Below are positions 8,618 to 16,656 of a stretch of DNA of 64,000 nt, one piece after another; position 1 is the stretch's first letter, and every line of letters begins with the position of its first letter. Below the pieces are notes generated by a model. The model was not told the origin of the DNA, ran no database searches, and saw nothing but the letters and a program-made list of their open reading frames with translations. The stretch comes from Qingshengfaniella alkalisoli (GTDB lineage: Bacteria > Pseudomonadota > Alphaproteobacteria > Rhodobacterales > Rhodobacteraceae): contig NZ_CP042261.1 in assembly GCF_007855645.1 (NCBI RefSeq), forward strand, positions 476,501 to 540,500, read 5' to 3'. The position numbers were made by a program, and so were the translations under genes.

Positions 8618-8980
8618 ATGGCACGAGTCAAAGGTGGGACCGTTACCCACGCCCGTCACCGCAAGGTAATCAAGGCCGCCAAAGGTTACTATGGCAGCCG
8701 TTCGCGCAACTTCCGCACGGCGACGCAAGCCGTCGACAAGGCGAACCAGTACGCGACCCGCGACCGCAAGAACCGCAAGCGCAATTTCCGCGCACTGTGG
8801 ATTCAGCGTATCAACGCGGCTGTCCGCAGCCACGACGAAGCGCTGACCTATTCGCGTTTCATCAACGGTCTGTCGCTGGCCGGTATCGAAGTGGACCGCA
8901 AGGTTCTGGCCGACCTGGCCGTCAACGAGCCCGAAGCGTTTGGTGCGATCGTGACCAAGGCAAAAGCCGCCCTGGCCTGA
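8618..8980 (+). CDS. rplT: 50S ribosomal protein bL20
   Basis: 120 residues, with [19 protein letters not shown] at the N-terminus and the [11 protein letters not shown] motif in the C-terminal domain, typical of L20. It binds 23S rRNA early in large-subunit assembly. An AAGGAGG Shine-Dalgarno lies between rpmI and this ATG. A strong terminator follows, so rpmI-rplT can form its own unit. Confidence 0.98.
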   Translation: MARVKGGTVTHARHRKVIKAAKGYYGSRSRNFRTATQAVDKANQYATRDRKNRKRNFRALWIQRINAAVRSHDEALTYSRFINGLSLAGIEVDRKVLADLAVNEPEAFGAIVTKAKAALA

Positions 8981-9003
8981 TCGGCTGCGCCTGATCGATT
9001 TTG

Positions 9004-9038
9004 AAAGCCGCCGGGCCATGGGTCCGGCGGCTTTTTTG
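9004..9038 (+). terminator. Rho-independent terminator after rplT
   Basis: A stem of GCCGCCGGGCC and GGTCCGGCGGC with loop ATG, one G-T wobble, flanked by AAA and followed by six T. Confidence 0.92.
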
Positions 9039-9119
9039 TGCGTGTTGGCAGGGATCACGCGTCTTGCAATCAAAAGGCCGAGTGGGTAGCAGACCTGCGG
9101 TAGTATGAAGGGGCCGGAA

Positions 9120-10190
9120 ATGAGTGACCTGCGCGACAAGTATCTTGCGGCGATTGCAGATGCCTCGGACGAGGCGTCGCTGGAAAACCTGCGGGTGCAG
9201 GCGGTGGGCAAGAAGGGCGAGATCAGCCTGAAGATGCGCGAGCTGGGCAAGATGACACCCGAGGAGCGCCAGACCGCTGGCCCCAAGCTGAACGCGCTGA
9301 AGGACGAGATCAATTCGGCCCTGTCTGCCAAGAAGGAAGCCTTGGGCGATGCCGCGCTGAATGAACGTCTGCGCGCCGAATGGCTGGACGTGACGCTGCC
9401 CGGTCGCCCGAAGCGGGTAGGGTCCATCCACCCGGTCAGCCAGGTGATGGAAGAGGTCACCGCGATTTTCGCCGATATGGGCTTTGCCGTGGCCGAGGGG
9501 CCGCAGGTGGAAACCGACTGGTACAATTTCGACGCGCTGAACATCCCCGGCCATCATCCGGCGCGGGCGGAAATGGATACGTTCTACATGCACCGCGCGG
9601 AAGGCGACAACCGCCCGCCGCATGTGCTGCGCACGCATACATCGCCGGTGCAGATCCGGTCGATGCAGGATCAGGGCGCGCCCATCCGCGTCATCGCGCC
9701 GGGCCGTGTGTACCGCGCCGATTACGACCAGACGCATACGCCCATGTTCCACCAGATCGAAGGTCTTGCGATTGATCGCGACATTTCGATGGCCAACCTG
9801 AAATGGGTGCTGGAAGAGTTCTTCACCGCCTATTTCGGCACGAAGGTCAAAACCCGCTTCCGCGCCTCGCATTTCCCGTTCACGGAACCGTCCGCCGAGG
9901 TGGACATCCAGTGCTCCTGGGAAGGTGGCACGCTGAAAGTGGGCGAGGGCGATGGCTGGCTTGAAGTGCTGGGGTCGGGCATGGTGCATCCGAAGGTACT
10001 TGAGGCCGCAAAGGTGGATCCGGCTGAATGGCAGGGCTTTGCCTTTGGCATGGGCATCGACCGGATCGCGATGCTGAAATACGGCATCCCCGATCTGCGT
10101 GCGTTCTTCGATTCCGACCTTCGCTGGCTGCGCCATTACGGGTTCGCGGCGCTGGACACACCGACGCTGCACGGGGGCGTCAACAGCTAA
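9120..10190 (+). CDS. pheS: Phenylalanyl-tRNA synthetase alpha subunit
   Basis: 356 residues. It forms the alpha2-beta2 enzyme with PheT that charges tRNA-Phe. The N-terminal coiled coil covers about residues 1-90. Class II motif 2 ([21 protein letters not shown]) and motif 3 ([18 protein letters not shown]) are both clear. The ATG at 9120 is preferred over one five codons earlier because AAGGGG lies 7 bases upstream of it and conserved sequence starts at SDLRDKY. Two small genes separate it from pheT. Confidence 0.97.
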   Translation: MSDLRDKYLAAIADASDEASLENLRVQAVGKKGEISLKMRELGKMTPEERQTAGPKLNALKDEINSALSAKKEALGDAALNERLRAEWLDVTLPGRPKRVGSIHPVSQVMEEVTAIFADMGFAVAEGPQVETDWYNFDALNIPGHHPARAEMDTFYMHRAEGDNRPPHVLRTHTSPVQIRSMQDQGAPIRVIAPGRVYRADYDQTHTPMFHQIEGLAIDRDISMANLKWVLEEFFTAYFGTKVKTRFRASHFPFTEPSAEVDIQCSWEGGTLKVGEGDGWLEVLGSGMVHPKVLEAAKVDPAEWQGFAFGMGIDRIAMLKYGIPDLRAFFDSDLRWLRHYGFAALDTPTLHGGVNS

Positions 10191-10202
10191 GCGGAGGACG
10201 TC

Positions 10203-10487
10203 ATGGCGCGCCTGTTCGAGCGGGACCATCGCGACAGTTCGGAGAAATCACGCCGCCTCTATGCGGCGTATGAGATCCTGTACACCGGCGTGGATTTCGG
10301 CGCGGCGCTGACCTTCATCATCGGGTCGTTCATGTTCCTGTCGGAAGAATGGCAGACCGTGGGCACGTATTTCTTCATCGTGGGGTCCTTCCTGTTCGCG
10401 GCCAAACCGACCATCCGACTGGTCCGGGAGATCCGGTTGGCACGGATGGGAGACGTCGAGGATCTGGCGGAGAGGTTGGGGAAGTGA
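10203..10487 (+). CDS. YrhK-domain small membrane protein
   Basis: 94 residues with two predicted membrane helices (about residues 30-48 and 57-73) and the YrhK pattern: YEILYTGVDFGAALTFIIGS, then FIVGSFLFAAKPTIRL. The function of YrhK domains is not known. The gene starts 12 bases after pheS and is read in the same direction, so it probably shares the pheS transcript. Its base composition matches the neighbours. Confidence 0.8.
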   Translation: MARLFERDHRDSSEKSRRLYAAYEILYTGVDFGAALTFIIGSFMFLSEEWQTVGTYFFIVGSFLFAAKPTIRLVREIRLARMGDVEDLAERLGK

Positions 10488-10490
10488 GCG

Positions 10491-11099
10491 TTGCGGCTAT
10501 TCCTGATGCCTTATGAAGTGAACCCACTCGACTGGGTGACGGCAATTGCCGCGTCAGGAACGATGGTGATTACGGGGCTGGCGCTACTGTTTGCCCGAGC
10601 TCAACTCTCGCAATGGCGAGATGAACTGAAAGTGCGCCGAGCTTCGGAGGCTGCCTTGGAACTCATCCTCGCAGCGGAGAAAGTTTCGGAGGGCCTCAAA
10701 TGGGTGAGGGCGTCTTTTGTTGAACGGCAGGTGGATGAAGCTTCGGGTGAACTTTCAGAATACCAACGTCGTTTCGAACAGGTCCATGAGTTATCAAAGG
10801 AGTTCGCAGATCTGCGCATCAATCAAATTCGCGCTAGATATGTGCTGAGTTGCCCTAAACTTGATGCGGCTGTAGAGGAGTTGTTCCAAATCCGGATCAA
10901 GATAATTGTTGCGCTTAAACTGATCTACCAGACGCGGTTCGGCTGTGAGGAAAAAGGTTTTTCAGATGATGACGTCAGGCTTCGCCAAGATATCTTTGGT
11001 TCTTACGGAAAGTACGACCAGCTAGGACTACGACAAGAAGCCGCAATGTTAAAAATTCACGATTTGGCGGGACCGTACGCCAAGCTAGAGGTAAGGTAA
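10491..11099 (+). CDS. Unrecognised membrane-anchored protein within the phe operon
   Basis: 202 residues, not assigned to any family I recognise. One hydrophobic segment (about residues 15-35) is followed by a long charged, mostly helical region that probably includes coiled coil (about 40-110). The gene is visibly less GC-rich than pheS and pheT and uses more AAA, TTA and ATA-type codons, which suggests later acquisition. The TTG at 10491 follows GGGGAAG at a usable distance; an ATG at 10506 is possible but lacks a Shine-Dalgarno. It ends 6 bases before pheT, so it is likely translated from the same message. Confidence 0.65.
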   Translation: MRLFLMPYEVNPLDWVTAIAASGTMVITGLALLFARAQLSQWRDELKVRRASEAALELILAAEKVSEGLKWVRASFVERQVDEASGELSEYQRRFEQVHELSKEFADLRINQIRARYVLSCPKLDAAVEELFQIRIKIIVALKLIYQTRFGCEEKGFSDDDVRLRQDIFGSYGKYDQLGLRQEAAMLKIHDLAGPYAKLEVR

Positions 11100-11105
11100 G
11101 TTATA

Positions 11106-13514
11106 ATGAAATTCACCCTCTCCTGGCTGGAAGACCATCTCGAAACCGAGGCGAGCCTCGACGAGATTCTCTATGCGCTCACGGACCTTGGCCTTGAGGT
11201 CGAGGGCGTGGAAAATCCGGGCGACAAGCTGCGGGATTTCACGCTCGGTTACGTAAAGAAGGCCGAAAAGCACCCCGACGCGGACCGGTTGCGCGTGTGT
11301 GTGGTCGACACGGATGAGGGCGAGAAGCAGATCATCTGTGGTGCGCCCAATGCCCGCGAAGGTATCACCGTCGTCGTGGCCAAACCCGGCACTTATGTGC
11401 CCGGCATCGACACCACGATTCAGGTGGGCAAAATCCGGGGCGTCGAGAGCTTCGGCATGATGGCGTCCGAGCGCGAGATGGAACTGTCGGACGAGCATGA
11501 CGGGATCATCGAGTTGCCGTCGGGCGAGGTCGGGCAGCGCTTTGTCGACTGGCTGGCGGTGAATGATCCGGCCAAGGTTGATCCGGTGATCGAGATCGCG
11601 ATCACGCCGAACCGCCCCGATGCGCTTGGCGTGCAGGGGATTGCGCGGGATCTGGCGGCGCGTGGGCTGGGGACGCTCAAGACACCCGAGACGGTGCCGG
11701 TGGCCGGTGCGTTCTCGTGCCCTGTCTCGGTGACGATTGACGAGGACACGCTGGATGGCTGCCCGCTGTTCACAGGGCGTCTGATCCGTGGCGTGAAGAA
11801 CGGGCCTAGCCCGCAGTGGTTGCAGGACCGGCTGAAGGCGATCGGGCTGCGGCCGATTTCGGCGCTTGTCGATATCACCAACTTCTTCACCTATGACCGC
11901 AACCGTCCGCTGCATGTTTTCGACACCGACAAGATGACCGGCGGGCTGCGTATTCACCGTGCGCAGGGCGGCGAGACGCTGCAGGCGCTGGATGAAAAGG
12001 AATATACTTTCCAGCCGGGCATGATGGTGATTTCCGACGACAAGGGGCCGGAAAGCATCGCGGGCATCATGGGCGGCGAGGAAACGGGCGTAACCGAAGA
12101 CACGGTCAATGTGTTCGTGGAAAGCGCGTTCTGGGATTTCGTGCAGATCGCGACGACGGGGCGGGCGCTGAAGATCAACTCGGATGCGCGGTACCGGTTC
12201 GAGCGCGGCGTTGACCCGGAATTCACGCTTGAAGGGCTGGAACTGGCCACGCAGATGGTGCTGGACCTGTGCGGCGGCGAGGCGTCCGAGGTCGTGGTTG
12301 CGGGTGCCGTGCCGGATCATGCGCGGGCCTACAAGCTTGACACCGACCGCGTGCAATCGCTGGTGGGCATGGAAATCGCGCCGGAAACACAGCGCGCATC
12401 GCTTGAGGCGTTGGGCTTTGTGATGGATGGCGACATGGCGTCGGTGCCAAGCTGGCGTCCCGATGTGCAGGGCGAGGCCGATCTGGTCGAGGAGGTTGCG
12501 CGGATCGCGTCGCTGACGCAGCTTGAGGCAAAGCCGATGCCGCGCATGCAGCCCGGTGTGCCGAAGCCAATCCTGACGCCCATCCAGAAGCGCGAGCGCA
12601 TGGCGCGGCGCACGCTGGCGGCGCTGGGATACAATGAATGCGTGACCTACAGCTTTATCGACAAGGCCGCGGCCACGCTGTTCGGCGGTGGCGATGACGC
12701 GACGATGCTGGAGAACCCGATCTCGTCCGAGATGAGCCATATGCGTCCGGCGCTGTTGCCTGGCCTGTTGCAGGCGGCGGCGCGCAACCAGGCGCGTGGC
12801 TTTGCCGATATGGCGCTGTTCGAATTGGGGGCCGTGTTCTCGGGTGGCGAACCGGGCGAGCAGGGGCTTGTGGCCAGCGGTATCCTTGTAGGCGCAACCG
12901 CGCCGCGGGATGTGCATGGCACGCGCCGGGCCGTCGATGTGTTCGATGCCAAGGCGGATATGGAGGCGGTATTGTCTGCCATCGGTGCGCCCGCCAAGAC
13001 GATGGTGCTGCGCGATGTTCCGGACTGGCTCCATCCGGGGCGGTCGGGTCGTGTTGGGCTTGGCCCGAAGAAGACGATTGCCACATTTGGCGAGGTGCAT
13101 CCCAAAACGCTGAAGGCGCTGGATGTGAAAGGCCCGGTGGTGGCCTTTACGGTGATGCTGGAAGAGGTGCCCTTCCCGCGGGCGGCATCGGCGTCGCGCG
13201 GTGCGCTCGAGCTGAGCGATCTGCAGGCGGTCGAGCGTGACTTTGCCTTCGTCGTGGACAAGGATGTCGAGGCGCTGGCGCTGGTGAATGCGGCGCAAGG
13301 TGCCGACAAGGTTCTGATCGACGAGGTGCGTGTCTTTGACGAGTTCTCGGGCGAGAAGGCCGAGGTGCAGATGGGCGAGGGCAAGAAATCCCTTGCCGTC
13401 ACGGTGCGCTTGCAGCCCAAGGACAAGACCCTGACCGAGAAGGACATCGAGGCGGTCAGCGCCAAGATCGTCGAGAAGGTCGGTAAAGCCACCGGCGGCA
13501 CGCTGCGGGGCTGA
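11106..13514 (+). CDS. pheT: Phenylalanyl-tRNA synthetase beta subunit
   Basis: 802 residues, full length. The domains run in order: an N-terminal start (MKFTLSWLEDHLE), a tRNA-binding OB fold (about 40-150, with VGKIRGVESFGMMASERE), the B3/B4 editing domain (about 210-390), B5 (about 400-470), the catalytic-like core, and a C-terminal ferredoxin-fold anticodon-binding domain (about 708-801, RAASASRGALELSDLQAVER onward). It partners with PheS. The start lies 6 bases after the unrecognised gene, and AGGTAAG just upstream serves as ribosome-binding site. A long open frame on the opposite strand is a codon-bias shadow. Confidence 0.97.
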   Translation: MKFTLSWLEDHLETEASLDEILYALTDLGLEVEGVENPGDKLRDFTLGYVKKAEKHPDADRLRVCVVDTDEGEKQIICGAPNAREGITVVVAKPGTYVPGIDTTIQVGKIRGVESFGMMASEREMELSDEHDGIIELPSGEVGQRFVDWLAVNDPAKVDPVIEIAITPNRPDALGVQGIARDLAARGLGTLKTPETVPVAGAFSCPVSVTIDEDTLDGCPLFTGRLIRGVKNGPSPQWLQDRLKAIGLRPISALVDITNFFTYDRNRPLHVFDTDKMTGGLRIHRAQGGETLQALDEKEYTFQPGMMVISDDKGPESIAGIMGGEETGVTEDTVNVFVESAFWDFVQIATTGRALKINSDARYRFERGVDPEFTLEGLELATQMVLDLCGGEASEVVVAGAVPDHARAYKLDTDRVQSLVGMEIAPETQRASLEALGFVMDGDMASVPSWRPDVQGEADLVEEVARIASLTQLEAKPMPRMQPGVPKPILTPIQKRERMARRTLAALGYNECVTYSFIDKAAATLFGGGDDATMLENPISSEMSHMRPALLPGLLQAAARNQARGFADMALFELGAVFSGGEPGEQGLVASGILVGATAPRDVHGTRRAVDVFDAKADMEAVLSAIGAPAKTMVLRDVPDWLHPGRSGRVGLGPKKTIATFGEVHPKTLKALDVKGPVVAFTVMLEEVPFPRAASASRGALELSDLQAVERDFAFVVDKDVEALALVNAAQGADKVLIDEVRVFDEFSGEKAEVQMGEGKKSLAVTVRLQPKDKTLTEKDIEAVSAKIVEKVGKATGGTLRG

Positions 13515-13536
13515 GGACCATCTGAGAGTGCAATTG

Positions 13537-13566
13537 ACGCCTCCGTGATCACACGGGGGCGTTTTC
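13537..13566 (+). terminator. Rho-independent terminator after pheT
   Basis: An 11-bp stem (ACGCCTCCGTG and CACGGGGGCGT, one mismatch) with loop ATCA, followed by TTTT. It ends the pheS-pheT unit. Confidence 0.82.
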
Positions 13567-13581
13567 ACGAGGAGGACCAAG

Positions 13582-14031
13582 ATGACGTTGAAGGTTTACC
13601 TGTCGGGCGAGATCCACACCGATTGGCGTGAGCGGATTACCGGGGGCGCGAAGGGGTTGGATGTCAGTTTCAACAGCCCTGTCACGGATCACGATGCGAG
13701 CGATGATTGCGGTGTGGCGATCATGGGGGCCGAGGACAGCAAGTTCTGGCATGACCACAAGGGCGCGAAGCTGAACGCGATCCGCACGCGCAAGGGGATC
13801 GAGGACGCAGATGTCGTCGTCGTGCGTTTCGGCGAGAAATACAAACAGTGGAACGCGGCGTTCGATGCGGGCTATGCGGCCGCACTTGGCAAGTCGCTGA
13901 TCGTGCTGCACGGCGCGGAACATCAGCATGCGCTGAAGGAAGTGGACGCAGCCGCGCTGGCGGTGGCCGAACAGCCCGAACAGGTGGTGCAGATTCTGCG
14001 CTACGTGTTGGAAGGCACGTTGCCGGGATAA
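13582..14031 (+). CDS. YtoQ family protein
   Basis: 149 residues, matching the YtoQ family, a nucleoside 2-deoxyribosyltransferase-like fold of unknown function. Visible features are VYLSGEIHTDWRERI at the N-terminus, SPVTDHDASDDCG, and DADVVVVRFGEKYKQWN with a following glycine-rich GYAAALGKSLIVLH segment. A GAGGAGG ribosome-binding site precedes the ATG. It is a single-gene unit between the pheT terminator and a shared bidirectional terminator. Confidence 0.85.
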   Translation: MTLKVYLSGEIHTDWRERITGGAKGLDVSFNSPVTDHDASDDCGVAIMGAEDSKFWHDHKGAKLNAIRTRKGIEDADVVVVRFGEKYKQWNAAFDAGYAAALGKSLIVLHGAEHQHALKEVDAAALAVAEQPEQVVQILRYVLEGTLPG

Positions 14032-14035
14032 GCGG

Positions 14036-14060
14036 AATGCCCGGCCAGTGGCCGGGCGTT
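14036..14060. terminator. Bidirectional terminator between convergent genes
   Basis: An 11-bp stem (AATGCCCGGCC and GGCCGGGCGTT, one wobble) with loop AGT. It sits between the YtoQ gene (+) and the glutathione transferase gene (-). The T-run is short in both directions, so strength is uncertain. Confidence 0.65.
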
Positions 14061-14064
14061 ACCG

Positions 14065-14763
14065 TCAGTCACGGGGCGGGATGTTCAGCCCCTGTTGAAC
14101 GGCGGGGCGTTCAAGGAAACGGTCAAGATAGGCGGTCACGTTCTTGAAGCTGTCCCATTCAACGACGTCCTTCGCGCCGTAGAAATCCAGCCCGCGCAGC
14201 CATGGGGCGATGGCAATGTCGGCGATGGAATAGTCCCCGGCGATCCAGTCCTGATCTTCGAGGACACCGTCCATGACGCCGAGCAGGCGCTTGGTTTCAT
14301 TGATATAGCGTTCGCGGGGGCGGGGGTCTTCGATTTCCGCGCCCTTGAATTTGTAGAAGAAGCCAAGCTGGCCGAACATCGGGCCGACGCCGCCCATCTG
14401 GAACATCAGCCATGACAGAACGCGCGCCCGTTCGGCGGGGGCGGCGGGCAGCAGCTTGCCCGTCTTTTCCCCCAGATAGATCAGGATTGCGCCGGATTCG
14501 AACACTTCGACGGGGCGACCATCCGGTCCTTTGGGGTCGATCAGGGCAGGGATCTTGCCGTTGGGGTTCAGCGACGTGAACGCGGCGCTTTTTACGTCTT
14601 CGTCGGCCAAGGTCACCTTATGTGCTTCATAGGGCAAGGCGAGTTCTTCCAGCGCAATGGAGGCTTTTACACCGTTTGGCGTCGCGAAAGAGTAGAGTTG
14701 AATCTTTGCCGGATCGGCTGCGGGCCAGCGCTTGGCAATCGGGAATTGGGACAGGTCGGTCAT
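14065..14763 (-). CDS. Glutathione S-transferase family protein
   Basis: 232 residues. The N-terminal thioredoxin-like domain has ATPNGVKASIALEEL, a loop like that of YfcG/YghU-type (Nu) transferases, and NPNGKIPALID with the cis-proline. VFESGAILIYLGEK is the glutathione-binding ES motif (about residues 89-102). The helical C-terminal domain covers about 108-230 and includes the N-capping motif YSIADIAIAPW. It likely reduces or conjugates organic peroxides or electrophiles in the cytoplasm; the substrate cannot be read from sequence. It is monocistronic. Confidence 0.9.
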   Translation of the reverse strand: MTDLSQFPIAKRWPAADPAKIQLYSFATPNGVKASIALEELALPYEAHKVTLADEDVKSAAFTSLNPNGKIPALIDPKGPDGRPVEVFESGAILIYLGEKTGKLLPAAPAERARVLSWLMFQMGGVGPMFGQLGFFYKFKGAEIEDPRPRERYINETKRLLGVMDGVLEDQDWIAGDYSIADIAIAPWLRGLDFYGAKDVVEWDSFKNVTAYLDRFLERPAVQQGLNIPPRD

Positions 14764-14870
14764 TCGAAACCCCTTGTTTGGACCGGGCCAGCCAATGTCT
14801 TGCCTGACCGCTTTGAGACGTGCGTCGCGTCAGTCGTGACGCAACGATGCGCGAAGGGCAAGCCAGGTAG

Positions 14871-14901
14871 CTGTGCCGACGCGCATACGGCGTCGGCACA
14901 G
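14871..14901 (-). terminator. Perfect hairpin downstream of the ankyrin gene
   Basis: Arms of 12 bp (CTGTGCCGACGC and GCGTCGGCACAG) enclose GCATACG, 9 bases beyond the ankyrin gene stop. There is no T-run, so it may be an RNA-stabilising or factor-assisted terminator. Confidence 0.55.
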
Positions 14902-14909
14902 TTGGGGGT

Positions 14910-16445
14910 TTACACGCCGCTTTGGATGACCTGACCCGGGTGGTTTTCCGCCCAGTCACGCAGAAATTCTGACATCTCCTGATTGCCAGCTGCGTCGATA
15001 TCATGGCGGAGCAGGGCCACACCGTGTTCGAGGGCGAGGCGTGCGCAGGTGATATGGTCCCGCTCTGCACGTCTTTCGCAGTTCTCCGACCCGTGGATGA
15101 TGGTGCCGAGCAACGTGCCGCCATAGTTGTTCACATGGCTTAGGTCAGGTCGCAGAGACAGCAGATAGGTCATGACCTCCGGCCGCCCCTGCCAGCCGGC
15201 GGATTGCACCGGCGTAACACCCATCGCGTCGGGGCGATCATATTCCAGCCCCAGTGCGACCAGTTGTTTCATGTGCTCCAGCTTGCCGGGCAGATGACTC
15301 AGCTCGCCGATCAGGTTGCCATAGATGTGCGGGAGGGGTGCCGGATCGACATAGACACCTTCGTTGGCTTCGCCGCGCGCGGCTTTGACCAGAAGCCGTT
15401 CGACTTCCGACAGCGTGGTGTCGCCACCAGCTTGGGCGATTTCGTCCGCCACCGCATCGTTGCCGTAAACCCGGGCCAGCGCGTAGGGCGTGACACCGAA
15501 GAAGCTGGCAGACGGGTTCGCGCCGGCGTCGATCAGAAGCCGTGCGATGGCGCCGTCACACATACGTCGTGCCGCTTGGTGAAGGGCGGCGATCACATGT
15601 TCGGGTTGTCCAGATGGATGAACGCTGACGCCTTCATTGGCGTTGGCACCTGCAGCCAGCAACAACCGTACGGCCTGCGCATCATTGTAATCGAGCGCAT
15701 GCAGCAGGGCGTTGGTTCCCTTGGGGTCGGCCCCATGTTCAATCAGTAATTTCAGGCCGTCGTGATGCCCAAGCTCCGTCGCGTGATAAAGCGATTCATT
15801 GTCGTTAGGGTTCGCCCCATGTTCGAGCAGCCATTTGGCCAGTGGCATGTTGTTGGTATGCCCAATCGCGCCATAAAGTGCGGACAGCTTGTGATCGCTG
15901 CCATCGCTTTCCGGCATCCCGTCATTGATGTCAGCGCCATGTGCGAGCAGCAGCTCTGCAATGGCGATCATGTCCGCTTCTTTTTCCGGATGGGCGTGAA
16001 TATAGCGCGAAAAGGCCAGATGCAGGATTGGCGTGCGCGGTCCGGCGGCGCGAGTGGCGAGGTCCGGGTCAGCCTGCAACGCCCGGCGCACTGCGCCCAG
16101 ATCGTATAGCGCGACCTGAAGGCCAAACAGCCCATCGGCCAGATCAGGGGTTTCTGCAAGCAGCTGTTCAACAGCCCAGTTGCGCCCGTGATACAAAGCA
16201 ACCTTCAGCCGTTGTTGCTTGTCCGCGCGATCCAGCCCCACGGTTTCGGCGGCGAATTTCAGCCTTGGCCATGATGCAAATTGCGCTTCACGGGCGATCA
16301 CATGCAGAAAATCAGCATGTTTCAGCGCGAACCCGTCATTTCTTGGGGCATGGGCGCGGATGCGCTGGCGCGCGACAGGATCGCCCGCATCATAGGCTTT
16401 TTTCAGGGTCTTCGCCTGACGGCGTAAATTGTCCAGTGATGTCAT
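14910..16445 (-). CDS. Ankyrin-repeat protein
   Basis: 511 residues without signal peptide, so probably cytoplasmic. The N-terminal helical part (about 1-90) has LRRQAKTLKKAYDAGD and HADFLHVIAREAQFASWPRL, a module often placed before ankyrin repeats in proteobacterial proteins. About nine ankyrin-like repeats follow, with motifs such as IAELLLAHGADIND, LAKWLLEHGANPND, LKLLIEHGADPKGT and VRLLLAAGANANEG. The repeats mediate protein binding; no catalytic domain is seen. It is monocistronic and divergent from dnaX. The partner is unknown. Confidence 0.88.
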   Translation of the reverse strand: MTSLDNLRRQAKTLKKAYDAGDPVARQRIRAHAPRNDGFALKHADFLHVIAREAQFASWPRLKFAAETVGLDRADKQQRLKVALYHGRNWAVEQLLAETPDLADGLFGLQVALYDLGAVRRALQADPDLATRAAGPRTPILHLAFSRYIHAHPEKEADMIAIAELLLAHGADINDGMPESDGSDHKLSALYGAIGHTNNMPLAKWLLEHGANPNDNESLYHATELGHHDGLKLLIEHGADPKGTNALLHALDYNDAQAVRLLLAAGANANEGVSVHPSGQPEHVIAALHQAARRMCDGAIARLLIDAGANPSASFFGVTPYALARVYGNDAVADEIAQAGGDTTLSEVERLLVKAARGEANEGVYVDPAPLPHIYGNLIGELSHLPGKLEHMKQLVALGLEYDRPDAMGVTPVQSAGWQGRPEVMTYLLSLRPDLSHVNNYGGTLLGTIIHGSENCERRAERDHITCARLALEHGVALLRHDIDAAGNQEMSEFLRDWAENHPGQVIQSGV

Positions 16446-16656
16446 CGGTTTTACCTCAATCCACCCGACGCTCCGCCAATTCGGGTATGAGAAAAACCGT
16501 ATGGGTGTTCTCGTAGATCATGAGAGGTGCCGATATCAGCTGTCCGCGGAGCCGGTGGCCCCCTCTGCAGGGCCGCGATCTTCCTAGCGCAGTGCTGGAC
16601 GTCGGGCAAGCGCGGCCTTAGGTTGAGCGGGATCGAATCCGAGGGAGCAGTCGCGC

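Noticed and set aside
11085-13580. A minus-strand open frame of 831 codons opposite pheT.
   Set aside because: It mirrors pheT, which has all expected domains. Long antisense frames are common in GC-rich genes, and the translation is rich in Arg, His and Gln with no family resemblance.
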